Of a DNA stretch of 64,000 nucleotides, positions 24,599-33,789 are shown in pieces (positions within the stretch are counted from its first letter, which is position 1; each line of letters opens with the position of its first letter). The notes under the pieces were generated by a model. It was not told where the DNA came from and ran no database searches. It saw nothing but the letters and a program-made list of their open reading frames with translations. The position numbers and the translations under genes are program-made. The DNA is from Chlorobiota bacterium (GTDB lineage: Bacteria > Bacteroidota > Ignavibacteria > Tepidaquicellales > OLB5), in the NCBI GenBank assembly GCA_022616535.1, contig JAKEEM010000046.1, forward strand, positions 1 to 64,000. The letters run 5' to 3'.

Positions 24599-26050
24599 AT
24601 GGAGAACTCAAAGCTTCACCAGCTGCTTAAGACATTTTCAAAAAGCGAGTTTGACGCATTGGGAAAATTCATTTACTCGCCTTTTTATAACACAAGTCTC
24701 CAGATAACAAAGCTTTATAAGATTTTAAGCAATTATTACCCTGAATTAAACTCGCCCAGGCTTACTAAGGAAAAGATTTATATGCTAATTTACAGAAGCG
24801 GGAAATTCGACGACAAAAAAATACGGGATTTGTATTCGAGAATGCTGAAGCTTACACAGGAGTTTATAGCAGTCAGCGAATTCAAAACAATGCCGGTTTT
24901 GCAGAAAAGGCTTGTTCTGGAAAAACTTGCCGGCAAGAATCTTGAAAAGCATTTTACATCACTTGCAAAGGAACTTGAAAATATTCTTGACAGGGAAGAA
25001 ATAACCGACGGCGAGTATTTTTTCAACAGATATACACTTATGAAGGAAAAAAGGAGCTATATGGAAATACAAAAAAGCGTTGGCAAAAGGGAAAAGTTTT
25101 TCGGGGATATTACCAAGGAAATCGATGCATTTATTTACTATGCAATTTATAAGATTATAAAATACTACTTGACTTTTCAGATTCATTCAAGGCTGATAAA
25201 GCATGATTATGATTACAAGCTCCGCAAGGAAGTCCTGGACTATCTTGAGAAAAACCCCGCCACAGACTACCCGGTTATAATGATACATTATCATATGGTT
25301 TTGATGAATATTAATCTTGATGATGACGACAGCTATTACAAAGCAACGCGCCTGCTCGAAAAAAATACAGGCTCAATAAAACAGGAAGACCTGAAGCTGA
25401 TATACACCGAGCTGTTTAACTACACAAGAATCCGCTCGGCAACAGGAAGCAGGGAGTTTCATAATGAAAATTACAGAATCCTTAAGGATATGGTGGCAAA
25501 AGGAGTCTACCCCGTTGAAGGAAATTACCTCACTGAAAATGCCCTGATTACGATATTTTCCGCTGCACTTATTGAAAAGGATTTTGACTGGGCTTTGGAA
25601 TTTTTGGATGAACATATAGGAAAGATTCCTAAGGAAGCTAAGGAGAACGCACTAAGCTACTGCATTGGAATTTTAAATTACAGAAAAGGGAAATACACAG
25701 AAGCTTTAGAAAAACTTTCTAAAGTCTCAATAGAAGATTTTTATCATCACATGAGAGTAAAAAACCACGAAATCAAAATTTTCTTTGAGTTGGGCGATTT
25801 CGAAAAAGTGATGTTTACGGTCGATTCATTCCGCCATTTTTTAAACTTAAATAAACTTATACCTGACTATATAAGAATCAGGTATCTCAATTACGTTAAT
25901 TTCACAGGCAGACTTGCAAACGCACTTCTTTCAGCCAGTCCTGCCGATAAAATTATTCCTATTAAAAAGGAGATTGAAAAACACGACGTTGCCGCGCTCG
26001 AAAACCAGCAGTGGCTTTTGGAACAGATTGAAAAAGCATTAATAAAATAA
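24599..26050 (+). CDS. Helical-repeat hypothetical protein, paralogue of 59513-61042
   Basis: From ATG at 24599 the product has 483 residues. It starts MENSKLHQLLKTFSKSEFDA and is all-helical, with DFDWALEFLDEHIGKIPKEA and YRKGKYTEALEKLSKVSIED resembling TPR-like pairs. No signal peptide or membrane segment is visible. The gene at 59513 encodes a protein of the same length and order (LLKTFSKSEF against ILKTFDKSEL; YSPFYNTSLQITKLYKIL against SSNYFNTNERVYKLLRVL). I know of no assigned function; such proteins recur in Ignavibacteria-type genomes. A further in-frame ATG at 24554 is less likely. It follows the structured RNA region. Confidence 0.75.
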   Translation: MENSKLHQLLKTFSKSEFDALGKFIYSPFYNTSLQITKLYKILSNYYPELNSPRLTKEKIYMLIYRSGKFDDKKIRDLYSRMLKLTQEFIAVSEFKTMPVLQKRLVLEKLAGKNLEKHFTSLAKELENILDREEITDGEYFFNRYTLMKEKRSYMEIQKSVGKREKFFGDITKEIDAFIYYAIYKIIKYYLTFQIHSRLIKHDYDYKLRKEVLDYLEKNPATDYPVIMIHYHMVLMNINLDDDDSYYKATRLLEKNTGSIKQEDLKLIYTELFNYTRIRSATGSREFHNENYRILKDMVAKGVYPVEGNYLTENALITIFSAALIEKDFDWALEFLDEHIGKIPKEAKENALSYCIGILNYRKGKYTEALEKLSKVSIEDFYHHMRVKNHEIKIFFELGDFEKVMFTVDSFRHFLNLNKLIPDYIRIRYLNYVNFTGRLANALLSASPADKIIPIKKEIEKHDVAALENQQWLLEQIEKALIK

Positions 26051-26203
26051 CTATTGTAAAAAAAGCTAATGTCATCCCGTGCGCTTTTTAAAATCTGAAG
26101 GGTCTTTAAATAATCTTATCAATTTTCAAATAGTTACGTTTTGTATTCTGTAAACATATAAAAAACAACATAATAAATTGAAATAGTCCCTTTCTTTTAA
26201 TCT

Positions 26204-26238
26204 TGACTTTTTTGTATAGATAAGGTAACTTTGAGTAA
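26204..26238 (+). promoter_or_regulatory. Promoter of the suf operon
   Basis: TTGACT (26204-26209), 16 bases, then TAACTTTG (26226-26233), matching TAnnTTTG. The predicted start near 26238 lies downstream of the possible TTG start at 26231 and so supports the ATG at 26273 for sufB. Confidence 0.55.
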
Positions 26239-26272
26239 TAAATTCTGGATTTTAGCAAAATTTTTAAAGAAA

Positions 26273-27721
26273 ATGCCGACTGAAGTAAATAATATTGAGG
26301 AATTAGCAATAAAGGATTACAAATACGGCTTTGAAACCGATATTGAAACCGATACTATTCCTAAAGGCCTGAATGAAGACATAATCCGCACGATTTCGGC
26401 TAAGAAAAACGAGCCGGAATGGATGCTTGAATGGAGGCTGAAGGCATACAGGCATTTCATCACTTTGAAAGAAGACCCGCGATGGGCAAACATTACGTTT
26501 CCTAAGATTGATTTTCAGGACATAATATACTATGCCGCCCCGAAGCAAAAGCCCGTTTTGGATTCGCTAGATGAAGTCGACCCTGAACTTTTAAGGACGT
26601 TCGAAAAGCTCGGCATTTCACTTCAGGAGCAGAAAAGATTAACCGGCGTTGCTGTTGATGCAGTTTTTGACAGTGTTTCTGTAACAACAACATTTAAGGA
26701 AGAGCTTTCGAAGCTCGGAATAATTTTCTGCTCGATGAGCGAAGCCATAAAGGAACACCCGGAACTTGTTAAAAAATATCTCGGCTCGGTTGTGCCTTAT
26801 ACTGATAACTATTTCGCTACTTTAAACTCAGCTGTATTCAGTGACGGCTCTTTTTGCTATATACCAAAGGGTGTGAGGTGTCCTATGGAGCTTTCAACCT
26901 ATTTCCGCATCAACACAAGCGGCACCGGACAGTTCGAGCGCACTCTGCTTATTGCCGATGAAGGCGGCTACGTGAGTTATCTCGAAGGATGCACTGCACC
27001 GGTAAGGGATGAAAACCAGCTGCACGCTGCGGTGGTTGAGCTTGTTGCTCTTGATAACGCTACTATAAAATATTCAACCGTGCAGAATTGGTACCCTGGT
27101 GATATTCATGGTAAGGGAGGTGTATATAATTTTGTTACCAAGCGCGGTGCATGCAGGGGAGTTAATTCAAAAATCACATGGACTCAGGTCGAAACCGGTT
27201 CGGCAATAACGTGGAAATATCCTAGCTGTATACTGCAGGGTGATAACTCAATAGGCGAGTTTTACTCCGTTGCAGTTACCAATAACCGCCAGCAAGCGGA
27301 TACGGGAACCAAGATGATTCATTTGGGAAAAAACACAAGAAGCACGATAGTCTCGAAGGGTATTTCAGCCGGCAGAGGAAATAATTCGTACAGGGGTCTG
27401 GTAAGAGTTCACAAAAAAGCGAGTAATGCAAGAAACTTTACGCAATGCGATTCACTGCTAATCGGCGATAAGTGCGGTGCGCATACATTCCCGTATATTG
27501 AAGTTGCCAATCCTACGGCTAAAGTAGAGCACGAGGCAACCACGTCGAAAATCGGCGAAGACCAGCTGTTTTACTTGAGGCAGCGCGGAATTTCGCAGGA
27601 AGACGCTATTAATATGATTGTTAACGGCTACTGCAAGGAAGTTTTTCGCGAGCTGCCGATGGAGTTTGCCGTCGAAGCGCAAAAGCTGTTGAGCATCTCG
27701 CTTGAAGGAAGCGTTGGGTAA
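26273..27721 (+). CDS. sufB: Fe-S cluster assembly scaffold SufB
   Basis: From ATG at 26273 the protein has 482 residues, normal for SufB. Landmarks are [20 protein letters not shown], the [20 protein letters not shown] block, [40 protein letters not shown] and [20 protein letters not shown]. SufB forms the SufBC2D complex with SufC and SufD and builds [4Fe-4S] clusters, with the cysteine of the EGC segment as sulfur acceptor. It is first of a tight operon (sufB-C-D-S-E-T). The TTG at 26231 would start before the predicted transcript start, so I reject it. Confidence 0.95.
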   Translation: MPTEVNNIEELAIKDYKYGFETDIETDTIPKGLNEDIIRTISAKKNEPEWMLEWRLKAYRHFITLKEDPRWANITFPKIDFQDIIYYAAPKQKPVLDSLDEVDPELLRTFEKLGISLQEQKRLTGVAVDAVFDSVSVTTTFKEELSKLGIIFCSMSEAIKEHPELVKKYLGSVVPYTDNYFATLNSAVFSDGSFCYIPKGVRCPMELSTYFRINTSGTGQFERTLLIADEGGYVSYLEGCTAPVRDENQLHAAVVELVALDNATIKYSTVQNWYPGDIHGKGGVYNFVTKRGACRGVNSKITWTQVETGSAITWKYPSCILQGDNSIGEFYSVAVTNNRQQADTGTKMIHLGKNTRSTIVSKGISAGRGNNSYRGLVRVHKKASNARNFTQCDSLLIGDKCGAHTFPYIEVANPTAKVEHEATTSKIGEDQLFYLRQRGISQEDAINMIVNGYCKEVFRELPMEFAVEAQKLLSISLEGSVG

Positions 27722-27764
27722 CATTAAACAATTAACAATAAGCAATTAACAATAAGGCAATAAA
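27722..27764. repeat. AT-rich short direct repeats (AATTAACAAT type)
   Basis: Between sufB and sufC the sequence repeats AATTAACAATAAG-like units about three times (27729-27757). It is a low-complexity string like the TTTACTN heptamers at 20869-20912. No gene or clear structure is present. Confidence 0.5.
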
Positions 27765-27789
27765 ACATCAGCAAAAAAATAGGACTTAA

Positions 27790-28548
27790 ATGTTAAAAAT
27801 AAAAGATTTGTTTGTATCGGTTGAGGAGAAGGAAATTTTAAAAGGAATCAATCTCGAAGTTAATACCGGCGAGGTTCACGCAATTATGGGGCCCAACGGC
27901 TCAGGAAAAAGCACGCTTGCAAACGTGATTGCCGGGCGTGACGGCTATGATATTACAAAGGGAGAGATAATCTACGAAGGACACAACCTGCTTGAAATGG
28001 ACCCCGAAGAAAGAGCGCGTGAGGGTGTGTTTCTTGCATTCCAGTATCCGGTTGAGATACCCGGCGTAAGCAACGCAGTATTTTTAAAAACCGCGCTCAA
28101 TGAAATCAGAAAGCACCGCGGCGAAGAGGAGCTTGATGCTGTGCAGTTTTTAAAATACATGAAAGAAAAAATGAAGCTTGTCGGGATACCAGACTCGTTA
28201 ATTAACCGCCCGGTTAACCAGGGATTTTCCGGCGGCGAGAAAAAACGTAACGAAATTTTCCAGCTGCAGGTGCTGCAGCCCAGACTTGCGGTGCTGGATG
28301 AAACCGATTCAGGCTTGGATATTGACGCATTAAAAATTGTTTCTAACGGAGTTAATTCGTTCAGGGATAAAAACAATGCCGTTATTGTCGTTACACATTA
28401 TCAGCGATTGCTTAACTACATAATTCCCGATTTTGTTCACGTCCTGGTTGACGGCAGAATCGTTAAGTCCGGCGGCAAGGGGCTTGCCCTTGAGCTTGAA
28501 GAAAAGGGCTATGACTGGGTTACAAATAATGAAGCAGTGACAGCATAG
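27790..28548 (+). CDS. sufC: Fe-S cluster assembly ATPase SufC
   Basis: The 252-residue ABC ATPase has Walker A GPNGSGKST near residue 36, the Q-loop LAFQYPVEIPGVSNAVFL, the SufC-type signature NQGFSGGEKKRNEIFQL and Walker B LAVLDETDSGLDIDAL. The Asp of DETDSGLD in place of the usual Glu-Pro is typical of SufC. It provides ATPase-driven conformational change for SufBC2D. It sits 68 bases after sufB (repeat string between) and 6 bases before sufD. Confidence 0.96.
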   Translation: MLKIKDLFVSVEEKEILKGINLEVNTGEVHAIMGPNGSGKSTLANVIAGRDGYDITKGEIIYEGHNLLEMDPEERAREGVFLAFQYPVEIPGVSNAVFLKTALNEIRKHRGEEELDAVQFLKYMKEKMKLVGIPDSLINRPVNQGFSGGEKKRNEIFQLQVLQPRLAVLDETDSGLDIDALKIVSNGVNSFRDKNNAVIVVTHYQRLLNYIIPDFVHVLVDGRIVKSGGKGLALELEEKGYDWVTNNEAVTA

Positions 28549-28554
28549 GGAAAA

Positions 28555-29883
28555 ATGGAAAAAACAAAATCAAAGGACTGGTATTTATCAAGCTTTAAGG
28601 CAATTCAGGAAAGCTTAAATGGTTCGGCTTCGCTCACAACGAACGGGAAGTCTGCGACTCCGTTTCATGATATCCGCAAGCAGGCAATTGCAAGGTTTGA
28701 GAAAATTGATTTCCCGACAACGAAAAACGAAGACTGGAAGTACACTAACATTGCCCCGATTTTAAATTATAATTTTACCCCTGTCGCTGGAGCTGAGGTT
28801 TCAGCAGCGGATATTGAAAAGTTTTTAATCCCTAATTTAAAGACAAGTTTGATTGTTCTTTTAAACGGAAATTTTTCGCCCAAGCTTTCAAAAATTCATT
28901 TAGAATCAAACGGTGTTAGAATAGAAAGCTTCAGAAATTTATTAAGGATTGAGCCCGATTTTATTCTGGAGCATTTTGCAAAATATGCACAGCTTGAAAA
29001 CGGATTTGTTGCCTTTAACACTGCTTTTGCCGATGACGGCGCTGTGATTTACGTTCCCGATAACACAATTATTGATAACTGCATACACATATTAAACGTC
29101 ATTACTGCTGAAGCCGAAAACATTCTATCACAGCCGAGAAATTTAATTGTTGCAGGCAGAAACTCAAAAATTAAAATTATAGAAGGCTATCACAGTATTT
29201 CAGAAAATGTAAGCTTAACGAACGTTGTAAATGAAATCATAATTGGAGAAAGCGCTGAGGTTGAGCTTTACCGAATTCAAAACGAAAATCTTAACTCGTT
29301 CCACATAAACAGAACGCAGGCAGAGCAGAAAAAGGGCTCGGTATTTACGCATTACAGCGTGTCGCTTGGCGGAAGAATAATGCGAAACGATACAAACACA
29401 GTTTTGGATGATGAAAATTGCACCGCAAATCTCTACGGTCTGTATTTGACAGAGGACAGCCAGCATATTGATAATCACACGTTAATCGACCACGCGAAGC
29501 CGCACTGCCAAAGCAATGAGCTTTACAAAGGGGTGTTAAATGACAACTCTAGAGGCGTTTTTAACGGAAAAGTTTTTGTAAGAAAAGATGCGCAGAAGAC
29601 AAACGCATACCAGTCAAACAAGGCAATTCTGCTTTCAAACGAGGCACTTGTTGATACAAAGCCCCAGCTTGAAATCTACGCCGATGACGTGAAATGCTCT
29701 CACGGCGCAGCAATCGGCCAGCTTGACGAAGATGCTTTGTTCTACCTGCGTACGCGCGGTATTGGCAAAGAGGAAGCAAGAACTGTCTTAATACGCGCAT
29801 TTGCCAATGATATTTTCGAAACAATCGAAAACGAAGCATTGCATGATTATTTGAATAATCTTGTATTTGCAAAGCTTAAATAA
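28555..29883 (+). CDS. sufD: Fe-S cluster assembly protein SufD
   Basis: The 442-residue protein has the SufD-type N-terminus (KNEDWKYTNIAPIL) and the shared SufB/D beta-helix core with DDENCTANLYGLYLTEDSQH, NHTLIDHAKPHCQSNELYKG, GRGVFNGKVFVRKDAQKTNA-like RGVFNGKVFVRKDAQKTNAY, and CSHGAAIGQLDEDALFYLRT with the Cys and the His of the cluster-building site. SufD partners SufB. The length is normal. It overlaps nothing; the sufS ATG follows the stop by one base. Confidence 0.95.
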   Translation: MEKTKSKDWYLSSFKAIQESLNGSASLTTNGKSATPFHDIRKQAIARFEKIDFPTTKNEDWKYTNIAPILNYNFTPVAGAEVSAADIEKFLIPNLKTSLIVLLNGNFSPKLSKIHLESNGVRIESFRNLLRIEPDFILEHFAKYAQLENGFVAFNTAFADDGAVIYVPDNTIIDNCIHILNVITAEAENILSQPRNLIVAGRNSKIKIIEGYHSISENVSLTNVVNEIIIGESAEVELYRIQNENLNSFHINRTQAEQKKGSVFTHYSVSLGGRIMRNDTNTVLDDENCTANLYGLYLTEDSQHIDNHTLIDHAKPHCQSNELYKGVLNDNSRGVFNGKVFVRKDAQKTNAYQSNKAILLSNEALVDTKPQLEIYADDVKCSHGAAIGQLDEDALFYLRTRGIGKEEARTVLIRAFANDIFETIENEALHDYLNNLVFAKLK

Positions 29884-29884
29884 A

Positions 29885-31126
29885 ATGGAAACGGCTCTTG
29901 TTAAAAAAATATTTGATGTTGACCAAGTTAGGAAAGATTTCCCTATCCTCAGCAGGGAAGTTAACGGCAAGCCGCTTGTTTACTTTGATAATGCCGCTAC
30001 ATCACAAAAACCGCTTAGTGTGATAAATGCTCTTGATAATTATTACAAAACCTGCAACTCAAACATTCACAGGGGGGTATATTTAATCAGCGCAGAGGCA
30101 TCGGAAGCTTATGATAAGGCAAAAGATAAAGTTAAGGAGTTTATTGGTGCAAAGGATTCAAGTGAAATTATTTTCACGCGCGGAACGACCGAAGCAATAA
30201 ATCTCGCCGCTTATTCATACGGCAGGCAAAGTGTAACTGAAGGCGATGAGGTTATTATTTCAACAATGGAGCATCACTCAAACATTGTCCCCTGGCAGGT
30301 ACTTTGCGATGAGAAAAAGGCAAAGCTGAAAATTATCCCGATTACCGATTCAGGCGAGATAATTATGGATGAATATAAAAAGATGTTAAATGAAAAAGTA
30401 AAGCTCGTTTCCATATGCCATATTTCAAATTCAATCGGAACCATTAACCCTGTAAAGGAAATCATAAAGCTTGCGCATGAGAAAAATATTCCCATTTTAG
30501 TTGACGGGGCGCAGGCAGTTCATCACACAAAAGTCGATGTGCAGTCACTTGATGCGGATTTTTACGCGTTTTCCGCGCACAAAATGTACGGACCGATGGG
30601 AATCGGCGTTCTATACGGAAAAGCAGAGCTGCTTGAACAAATGCCACCCTACCAAACCGGCGGCGACATGATTAGCTCAGTCAGCTTTGAAAAGACAGAC
30701 TATAATGAAATTCCAATGAAATTCGAAGCAGGCACACCGAATGTGGAAGGGGCAATCGGTTTAACAGAGGCGATTGATTATATAAATTCAATTGGCAGGG
30801 ACCAAATTCACGAGCACGAAAAAGAAATACTGGAATATGCAACCGAGGAAATTGAGCAAATTGAATCTGTTAAAATAATCGGCACGGCTCGGAATAAAAC
30901 GGGTTCGCTTTCATTCATAGTCGAGGGTTTAAGCGCTCTTGATATCGGCATAATGCTTGATACTTTCGGCGTGGCAGTGCGAACGGGTCACCACTGCACA
31001 GAGCCGCTGATGAGGAGATTCAAAATCCCCGGAACGGTTCGAGCATCGTTTGCTATGTATAATACGAAGGAAGAAATTGATGTATTTACCAGTGCTTTAA
31101 GGAAATCGATAAATATTCTGAAGTAG
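29885..31126 (+). CDS. sufS: Cysteine desulfurase SufS
   Basis: From ATG at 29885 the product has 413 residues. It shows NAATSQKPLSVINAL (PLP phosphate region), the PLP lysine in FSAHKMYGPMGIGVLYG, and the catalytic cysteine in RTGHHCTEPLM, which places it in the group II (SufS/CsdA) desulfurases. It removes sulfur from cysteine as persulfide and passes it through SufE to SufB. An in-frame start at 29861 would overlap sufD and is unlikely. A REP hairpin separates it from sufE. Confidence 0.95.
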   Translation: METALVKKIFDVDQVRKDFPILSREVNGKPLVYFDNAATSQKPLSVINALDNYYKTCNSNIHRGVYLISAEASEAYDKAKDKVKEFIGAKDSSEIIFTRGTTEAINLAAYSYGRQSVTEGDEVIISTMEHHSNIVPWQVLCDEKKAKLKIIPITDSGEIIMDEYKKMLNEKVKLVSICHISNSIGTINPVKEIIKLAHEKNIPILVDGAQAVHHTKVDVQSLDADFYAFSAHKMYGPMGIGVLYGKAELLEQMPPYQTGGDMISSVSFEKTDYNEIPMKFEAGTPNVEGAIGLTEAIDYINSIGRDQIHEHEKEILEYATEEIEQIESVKIIGTARNKTGSLSFIVEGLSALDIGIMLDTFGVAVRTGHHCTEPLMRRFKIPGTVRASFAMYNTKEEIDVFTSALRKSINILK

Positions 31127-31146
31127 CACAGGCATTCCTGCCTGTG
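31127..31146. repeat. REP-like hairpin
   Basis: CACAGGCA/TGCCTGTG with loop TTCC, perfect 8-base arms, in the 35-base gap between sufS and sufE. It belongs to the CAGGCA/TGCCTG family seen elsewhere in the window (8170, 20983, 61328). Confidence 0.6.
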
Positions 31147-31161
31147 GGGTGTATTTAAAAC

Positions 31162-31596
31162 ATGACAAAGTCAATTTACGAAATAGAAAACGAAATTACA
31201 GATGAGTTCAGCTTTTTTGCTGACTGGCAGGATAAATACGAATATATAATAGAGCTTGGTAAAAAGCTGAAGGATTTTCCAGAAGACAAACGAACCGCCG
31301 AAAATATGGTAAAAGGATGCCAGTCAAGTGTTTGGCTTGTTACTGAGAGATTAAACGGGAGCATAGTATTTAAGGCAGACAGCGATTCAACAATAGTTAA
31401 AGGATTAATCGCCCTGCTAATCAGAGTTTTATCGGGCAAATCGTCTGATGAAATTGTAAATGCAAAGCTTGAATTTATCGATAAAATCGGATTAAGGCAG
31501 CACTTGGCACAGACAAGGGCAAACGGACTTGCCGCAATGATTAAACAAATGAAAATGTATGCTATTGGATATAAAACCAAAGAGCAGTTAAATTAA
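31162..31596 (+). CDS. sufE: Sulfur transfer protein SufE
   Basis: The 144-residue protein has the SufE/CsdE pattern: FFADWQDKYEYIIELGKKLK, ENMVKGCQSSVWLVTERLNG with the acceptor cysteine near residue 53, DSDSTIVKGLIALLIRVLSG and GLRQHLAQTRANGLAAMIKQ. SufE takes the persulfide from SufS. Position directly after sufS and full length leave little doubt. Gap to the next gene is 3 bases. Confidence 0.94.
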   Translation: MTKSIYEIENEITDEFSFFADWQDKYEYIIELGKKLKDFPEDKRTAENMVKGCQSSVWLVTERLNGSIVFKADSDSTIVKGLIALLIRVLSGKSSDEIVNAKLEFIDKIGLRQHLAQTRANGLAAMIKQMKMYAIGYKTKEQLN

Positions 31597-31599
31597 AAA

Positions 31600-31953
31600 A
31601 TGTCTGACCAATCCAAACTACAGGCGGAAGAAATCAAAAAAATTGATAAAGCCGAGCTTAACAACTCAGTTGTAGAAGCTTTAAAAAGCTGCTATGACCC
31701 GGAGATACCCGTAAATATTTACGAGCTGGGGCTGATATATGCTATTAATATTGATGACGAGGGGAAAGTCGATATTGAAATGACGTTAACATCACCTGCT
31801 TGTCCCGTTGCCGGCTCGCTGCCCCCCGAAGTTGAGAACAAGGTAAGATTAATACCGGGTGTTTCCGATTGCAGAGTAAGGGTTGTTTGGGAACCGCCGT
31901 GGGGTATGCATATGATGAGTGAAGAAGCAAAGCTGCAATTGAATTTATATTAA
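31600..31953 (+). CDS. sufT: SUF-linked metal-sulfur cluster protein SufT/MIP18-like (DUF59)
   Basis: The 117-residue protein contains the MIP18 signature CYDPEIPVNIYELGLIYAIN, then VDIEMTLTSPACPVAGSLPP and VRVVWEPPWGMHMMSEEAKL. MIP18/SufT proteins help deliver clusters to target enzymes. The conserved Asp-Pro-Glu and the Cys of the SPACP loop are both present. It is the last gene of the tight suf run. The symbol rests on position plus family; a PaaD-like paralogue is the alternative. Confidence 0.9.
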   Translation: MSDQSKLQAEEIKKIDKAELNNSVVEALKSCYDPEIPVNIYELGLIYAINIDDEGKVDIEMTLTSPACPVAGSLPPEVENKVRLIPGVSDCRVRVVWEPPWGMHMMSEEAKLQLNLY

Positions 31954-31967
31954 AATTTTATACTAAG

Positions 31968-31996
31968 TTGACAAAACAAATTTTATTAAATATAAT
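31968..31996 (+). promoter_or_regulatory. Consensus promoter upstream of the bacilliredoxin gene
   Basis: TTGACA, exactly 17 bases, TATAAT: a perfect sigma-70 match 15 bases after the sufT stop. It would start transcription near 32003 and makes the next gene a separate unit from the suf operon. A REP-like ATTGC...GCAAT stem lies at 32042-32062 in the leader. Confidence 0.6.
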
Positions 31997-32071
31997 ATAA
32001 TTTAATTAAAATGAGCGGAAACGAAACATTGCTAAAAATGGATTGCTTCGAGGCTCGCAATTAGAAAAGAT

Positions 32072-32608
32072 ATGTTTACAATAAACTCAAGAGGACCGAT
32101 TTACGACCCTGAAGCAGTTCAGCCGATGAGAGATGAGCTGACTGCTGCAGGATTTACCGAACTGCTGACTCCCCAGGATGTTGATAACAACGTTGACCAC
32201 AAGGAAGGCACAACGCTTGTTATGATTAACTCCGTTTGCGGCTGTGCGGCGGGAAGCGCAAGACCGGGGGTGACGCTTGCTTTGCAGAACAAAATCATTC
32301 CCGATAGAATTGTAACCGTTTTTGCAGGACAGGACAGAGACGCAGTTGATTATCTCAGAAATGCGTATCTTCCGGGGATACCGCCTTCATCGCCGTTTAT
32401 TGCTTTGTTTAAAGGCGGCGAGCTTGCTTTTGCAATGCAGCGATTCAACATCGAAGGCAAAACTGCTGATATGGTTGCGGATGAATTGATTGAAGCATTC
32501 AATATGTTCTGCTCAAAGGAAGGTCCCTCGGTTACAAAGGAGCAGTATGATGCGATACTCCACGCAAAGGCATGCGGCTCTAAAATTCCAAAATATAACG
32601 GAGGTTAA
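32072..32608 (+). CDS. Bacilliredoxin (BrxA/BrxB family, DUF1094)
   Basis: The 178-residue protein carries VMINSVCGCAAGSARPGVTL near residue 50, the CGC active site of the YphP/YqiW family, with GGELAFAMQRFNIEGKTADM and VADELIEAFNMFC towards the end. Bacilliredoxins remove bacillithiol from oxidised proteins. Whether this organism makes bacillithiol cannot be seen from the window, though two DinB-fold proteins, related to bacillithiol transferases, are encoded at the left end. It has its own consensus promoter. Confidence 0.9.
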   Translation: MFTINSRGPIYDPEAVQPMRDELTAAGFTELLTPQDVDNNVDHKEGTTLVMINSVCGCAAGSARPGVTLALQNKIIPDRIVTVFAGQDRDAVDYLRNAYLPGIPPSSPFIALFKGGELAFAMQRFNIEGKTADMVADELIEAFNMFCSKEGPSVTKEQYDAILHAKACGSKIPKYNGG

Positions 32609-32656
32609 AAAATCTAAACAAGAGCAATGGAAAGGATTTCATAAAATTAAAATATT

Positions 32657-32683
32657 GGATTCTTTCGCTTCGCTCAGAATGAG
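32657..32683. repeat. REP-like hairpin (ATTCT/AGAAT with TTCGCTTCGCTC)
   Basis: ATTCT and AGAAT flank TTCGCTTCGCTC in the 78-base gap between the bacilliredoxin and Rrf2 genes. It is a short inverted element of the type scattered between genes in related bacteria. Confidence 0.5.
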
Positions 32684-32686
32684 AAA

Positions 32687-33154
32687 ATGAAATTCAGTTC
32701 ACAGGAAGAATACGGAATCAGGTGCCTGCTCCGCATAGCAAAGGCGGATAGCGGGAAGGGGCTTACCATCCCCGAAATCAGCAAAGCCGAAGGAATTTCG
32801 ATTCACAACGCGGCTAAGCTGCTGCGCGTTCTGCGATTGGGCGGATTTTTGGAAAGCTCACGCGGGCAATCGGGCGGGTATACATTAAGCCGCCCGCCAA
32901 ATGAAATATTAATAGGCGATGCCTTAAGCACTCTGGGCGGAAAGCTTTATGATGCTGAATTCTGCAGCTCACACACGGGAGAAATGAAAATCTGCACTAA
33001 CTCAATCGATTGCTCAATCCGTTCGGTGTGGCAAATGCTCCAAAATTCCATAGACGGCGTGCTTAAAAACCTCTCGCTTAAGGATTTGATTTCAAGCGAA
33101 GATACGCTTATATCAAAGATTAAAAATTATACCAATGAAATAATTACTCTATAG
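32687..33154 (+). CDS. Rrf2 family transcriptional regulator
   Basis: The 155-residue protein has the Rrf2 winged helix: EYGIRCLLRIAKADSGKGLT, ISKAEGISIHNAAKLLRVLR (recognition helix) and GQSGGYTLSRPPNEILIGDA. Three cysteines follow in the effector region (EFCSS, KICTN, IDCSI; spacing C-x9-C-x5-C), as in the cluster-binding IscR/NsrR/RirA regulators. It lies two genes after the suf operon, so it is a good candidate to sense Fe-S status or NO and adjust suf expression. The target site is not identified. Confidence 0.9.
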   Translation: MKFSSQEEYGIRCLLRIAKADSGKGLTIPEISKAEGISIHNAAKLLRVLRLGGFLESSRGQSGGYTLSRPPNEILIGDALSTLGGKLYDAEFCSSHTGEMKICTNSIDCSIRSVWQMLQNSIDGVLKNLSLKDLISSEDTLISKIKNYTNEIITL

Positions 33155-33172
33155 TTTAAATAAAACTTTCAA

Positions 33173-33212
33173 AAAGCCCGTATTTTTTAAATGAAAATGC
33201 GGGCTTTATTTT
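33173..33212 (+). terminator. Intrinsic terminator after the Rrf2 gene
   Basis: AAAGCCCGTATTTT pairs with AAAATGCGGGCTTT (one wobble) and is followed by ATTTTTT. It is 19 bases past the stop. Confidence 0.8.
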
Positions 33213-33268
33213 TTAAGATATTTTAAATAAAAAATTAAATTTATATTATATCTATAAGAGGAGGGAAA

Positions 33269-33718
33269 ATGCGCTCAATGCTAAAAACAACATTGCTTCC
33301 TTTAAGTTTTTTCTGCTTAATTTTAGTTTTCAGCTGCGGCGAGGAGGTGAACGCGCCCCAGGATTTTATAAGCGGGACAATTACATTTAACGATACCAAC
33401 TTAAAACCGACCGGTGGATATTATGCTGTTTCATTATACGGGGACAGTGCAAATCCGTTTACACATCCCCCGATAAGAAGCGACCGCCTGAGCGTAGGGA
33501 TTTCCAATGGTGTCGCATCATCATATTACAAAGTAACCGGTCTTGCCTCGGCGAATTATTACGTAGGCTCTACGTGGATTGACAGCGTAAGCGGCAACAT
33601 CAGCGTTTACGGAGTTTACGGTTGTGATACGCTTGTCAACTGCACAAACCCAACAAAGGTAACAGTTCCTAATTTTGCCGGAACAGGTAATATCAGTTTT
33701 AGAAGCAGGACAAGGTGA
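33269..33718 (+). CDS. Small lipoprotein of unknown function
   Basis: The 149-residue product opens with a lipoprotein signal (FCLILVFSCGEE, Cys about residue 23). The mature part is a beta-rich domain (SGTITFNDTNLKPTGGYYAV; YYKVTGLASANYYVGSTWID). A GAGGAGG ribosome site 7 bases before the ATG is strong. It may be one immunoglobulin-like or carboxypeptidase-regulatory-like sandwich, judging from the pattern only. It is flanked by terminators on both sides, so it is transcribed alone. Confidence 0.75.
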   Translation: MRSMLKTTLLPLSFFCLILVFSCGEEVNAPQDFISGTITFNDTNLKPTGGYYAVSLYGDSANPFTHPPIRSDRLSVGISNGVASSYYKVTGLASANYYVGSTWIDSVSGNISVYGVYGCDTLVNCTNPTKVTVPNFAGTGNISFRSRTR

Positions 33719-33736
33719 GTTGGACAATTGTTAAGC

Positions 33737-33770
33737 GAAAGCCCCGTCTTAAAATAGACGGGGCTTTCTT
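33737..33770. terminator. Bidirectional intrinsic terminator
   Basis: GAAAGCCCCGTCT and AGACGGGGCTTTC form a perfect 13-base stem with loop TAAAAT, between the convergent lipoprotein and M1 peptidase genes. Confidence 0.85.
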
Positions 33771-33789
33771 ATAAGAAGGAGAAACAGTT

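Noticed and set aside
32011-32064. Possible 17-codon leader ORF before the bacilliredoxin
   Set aside because: It runs through a REP-like ATTGC...GCAAT element and has no ribosome site; more likely an accident of the repeat.
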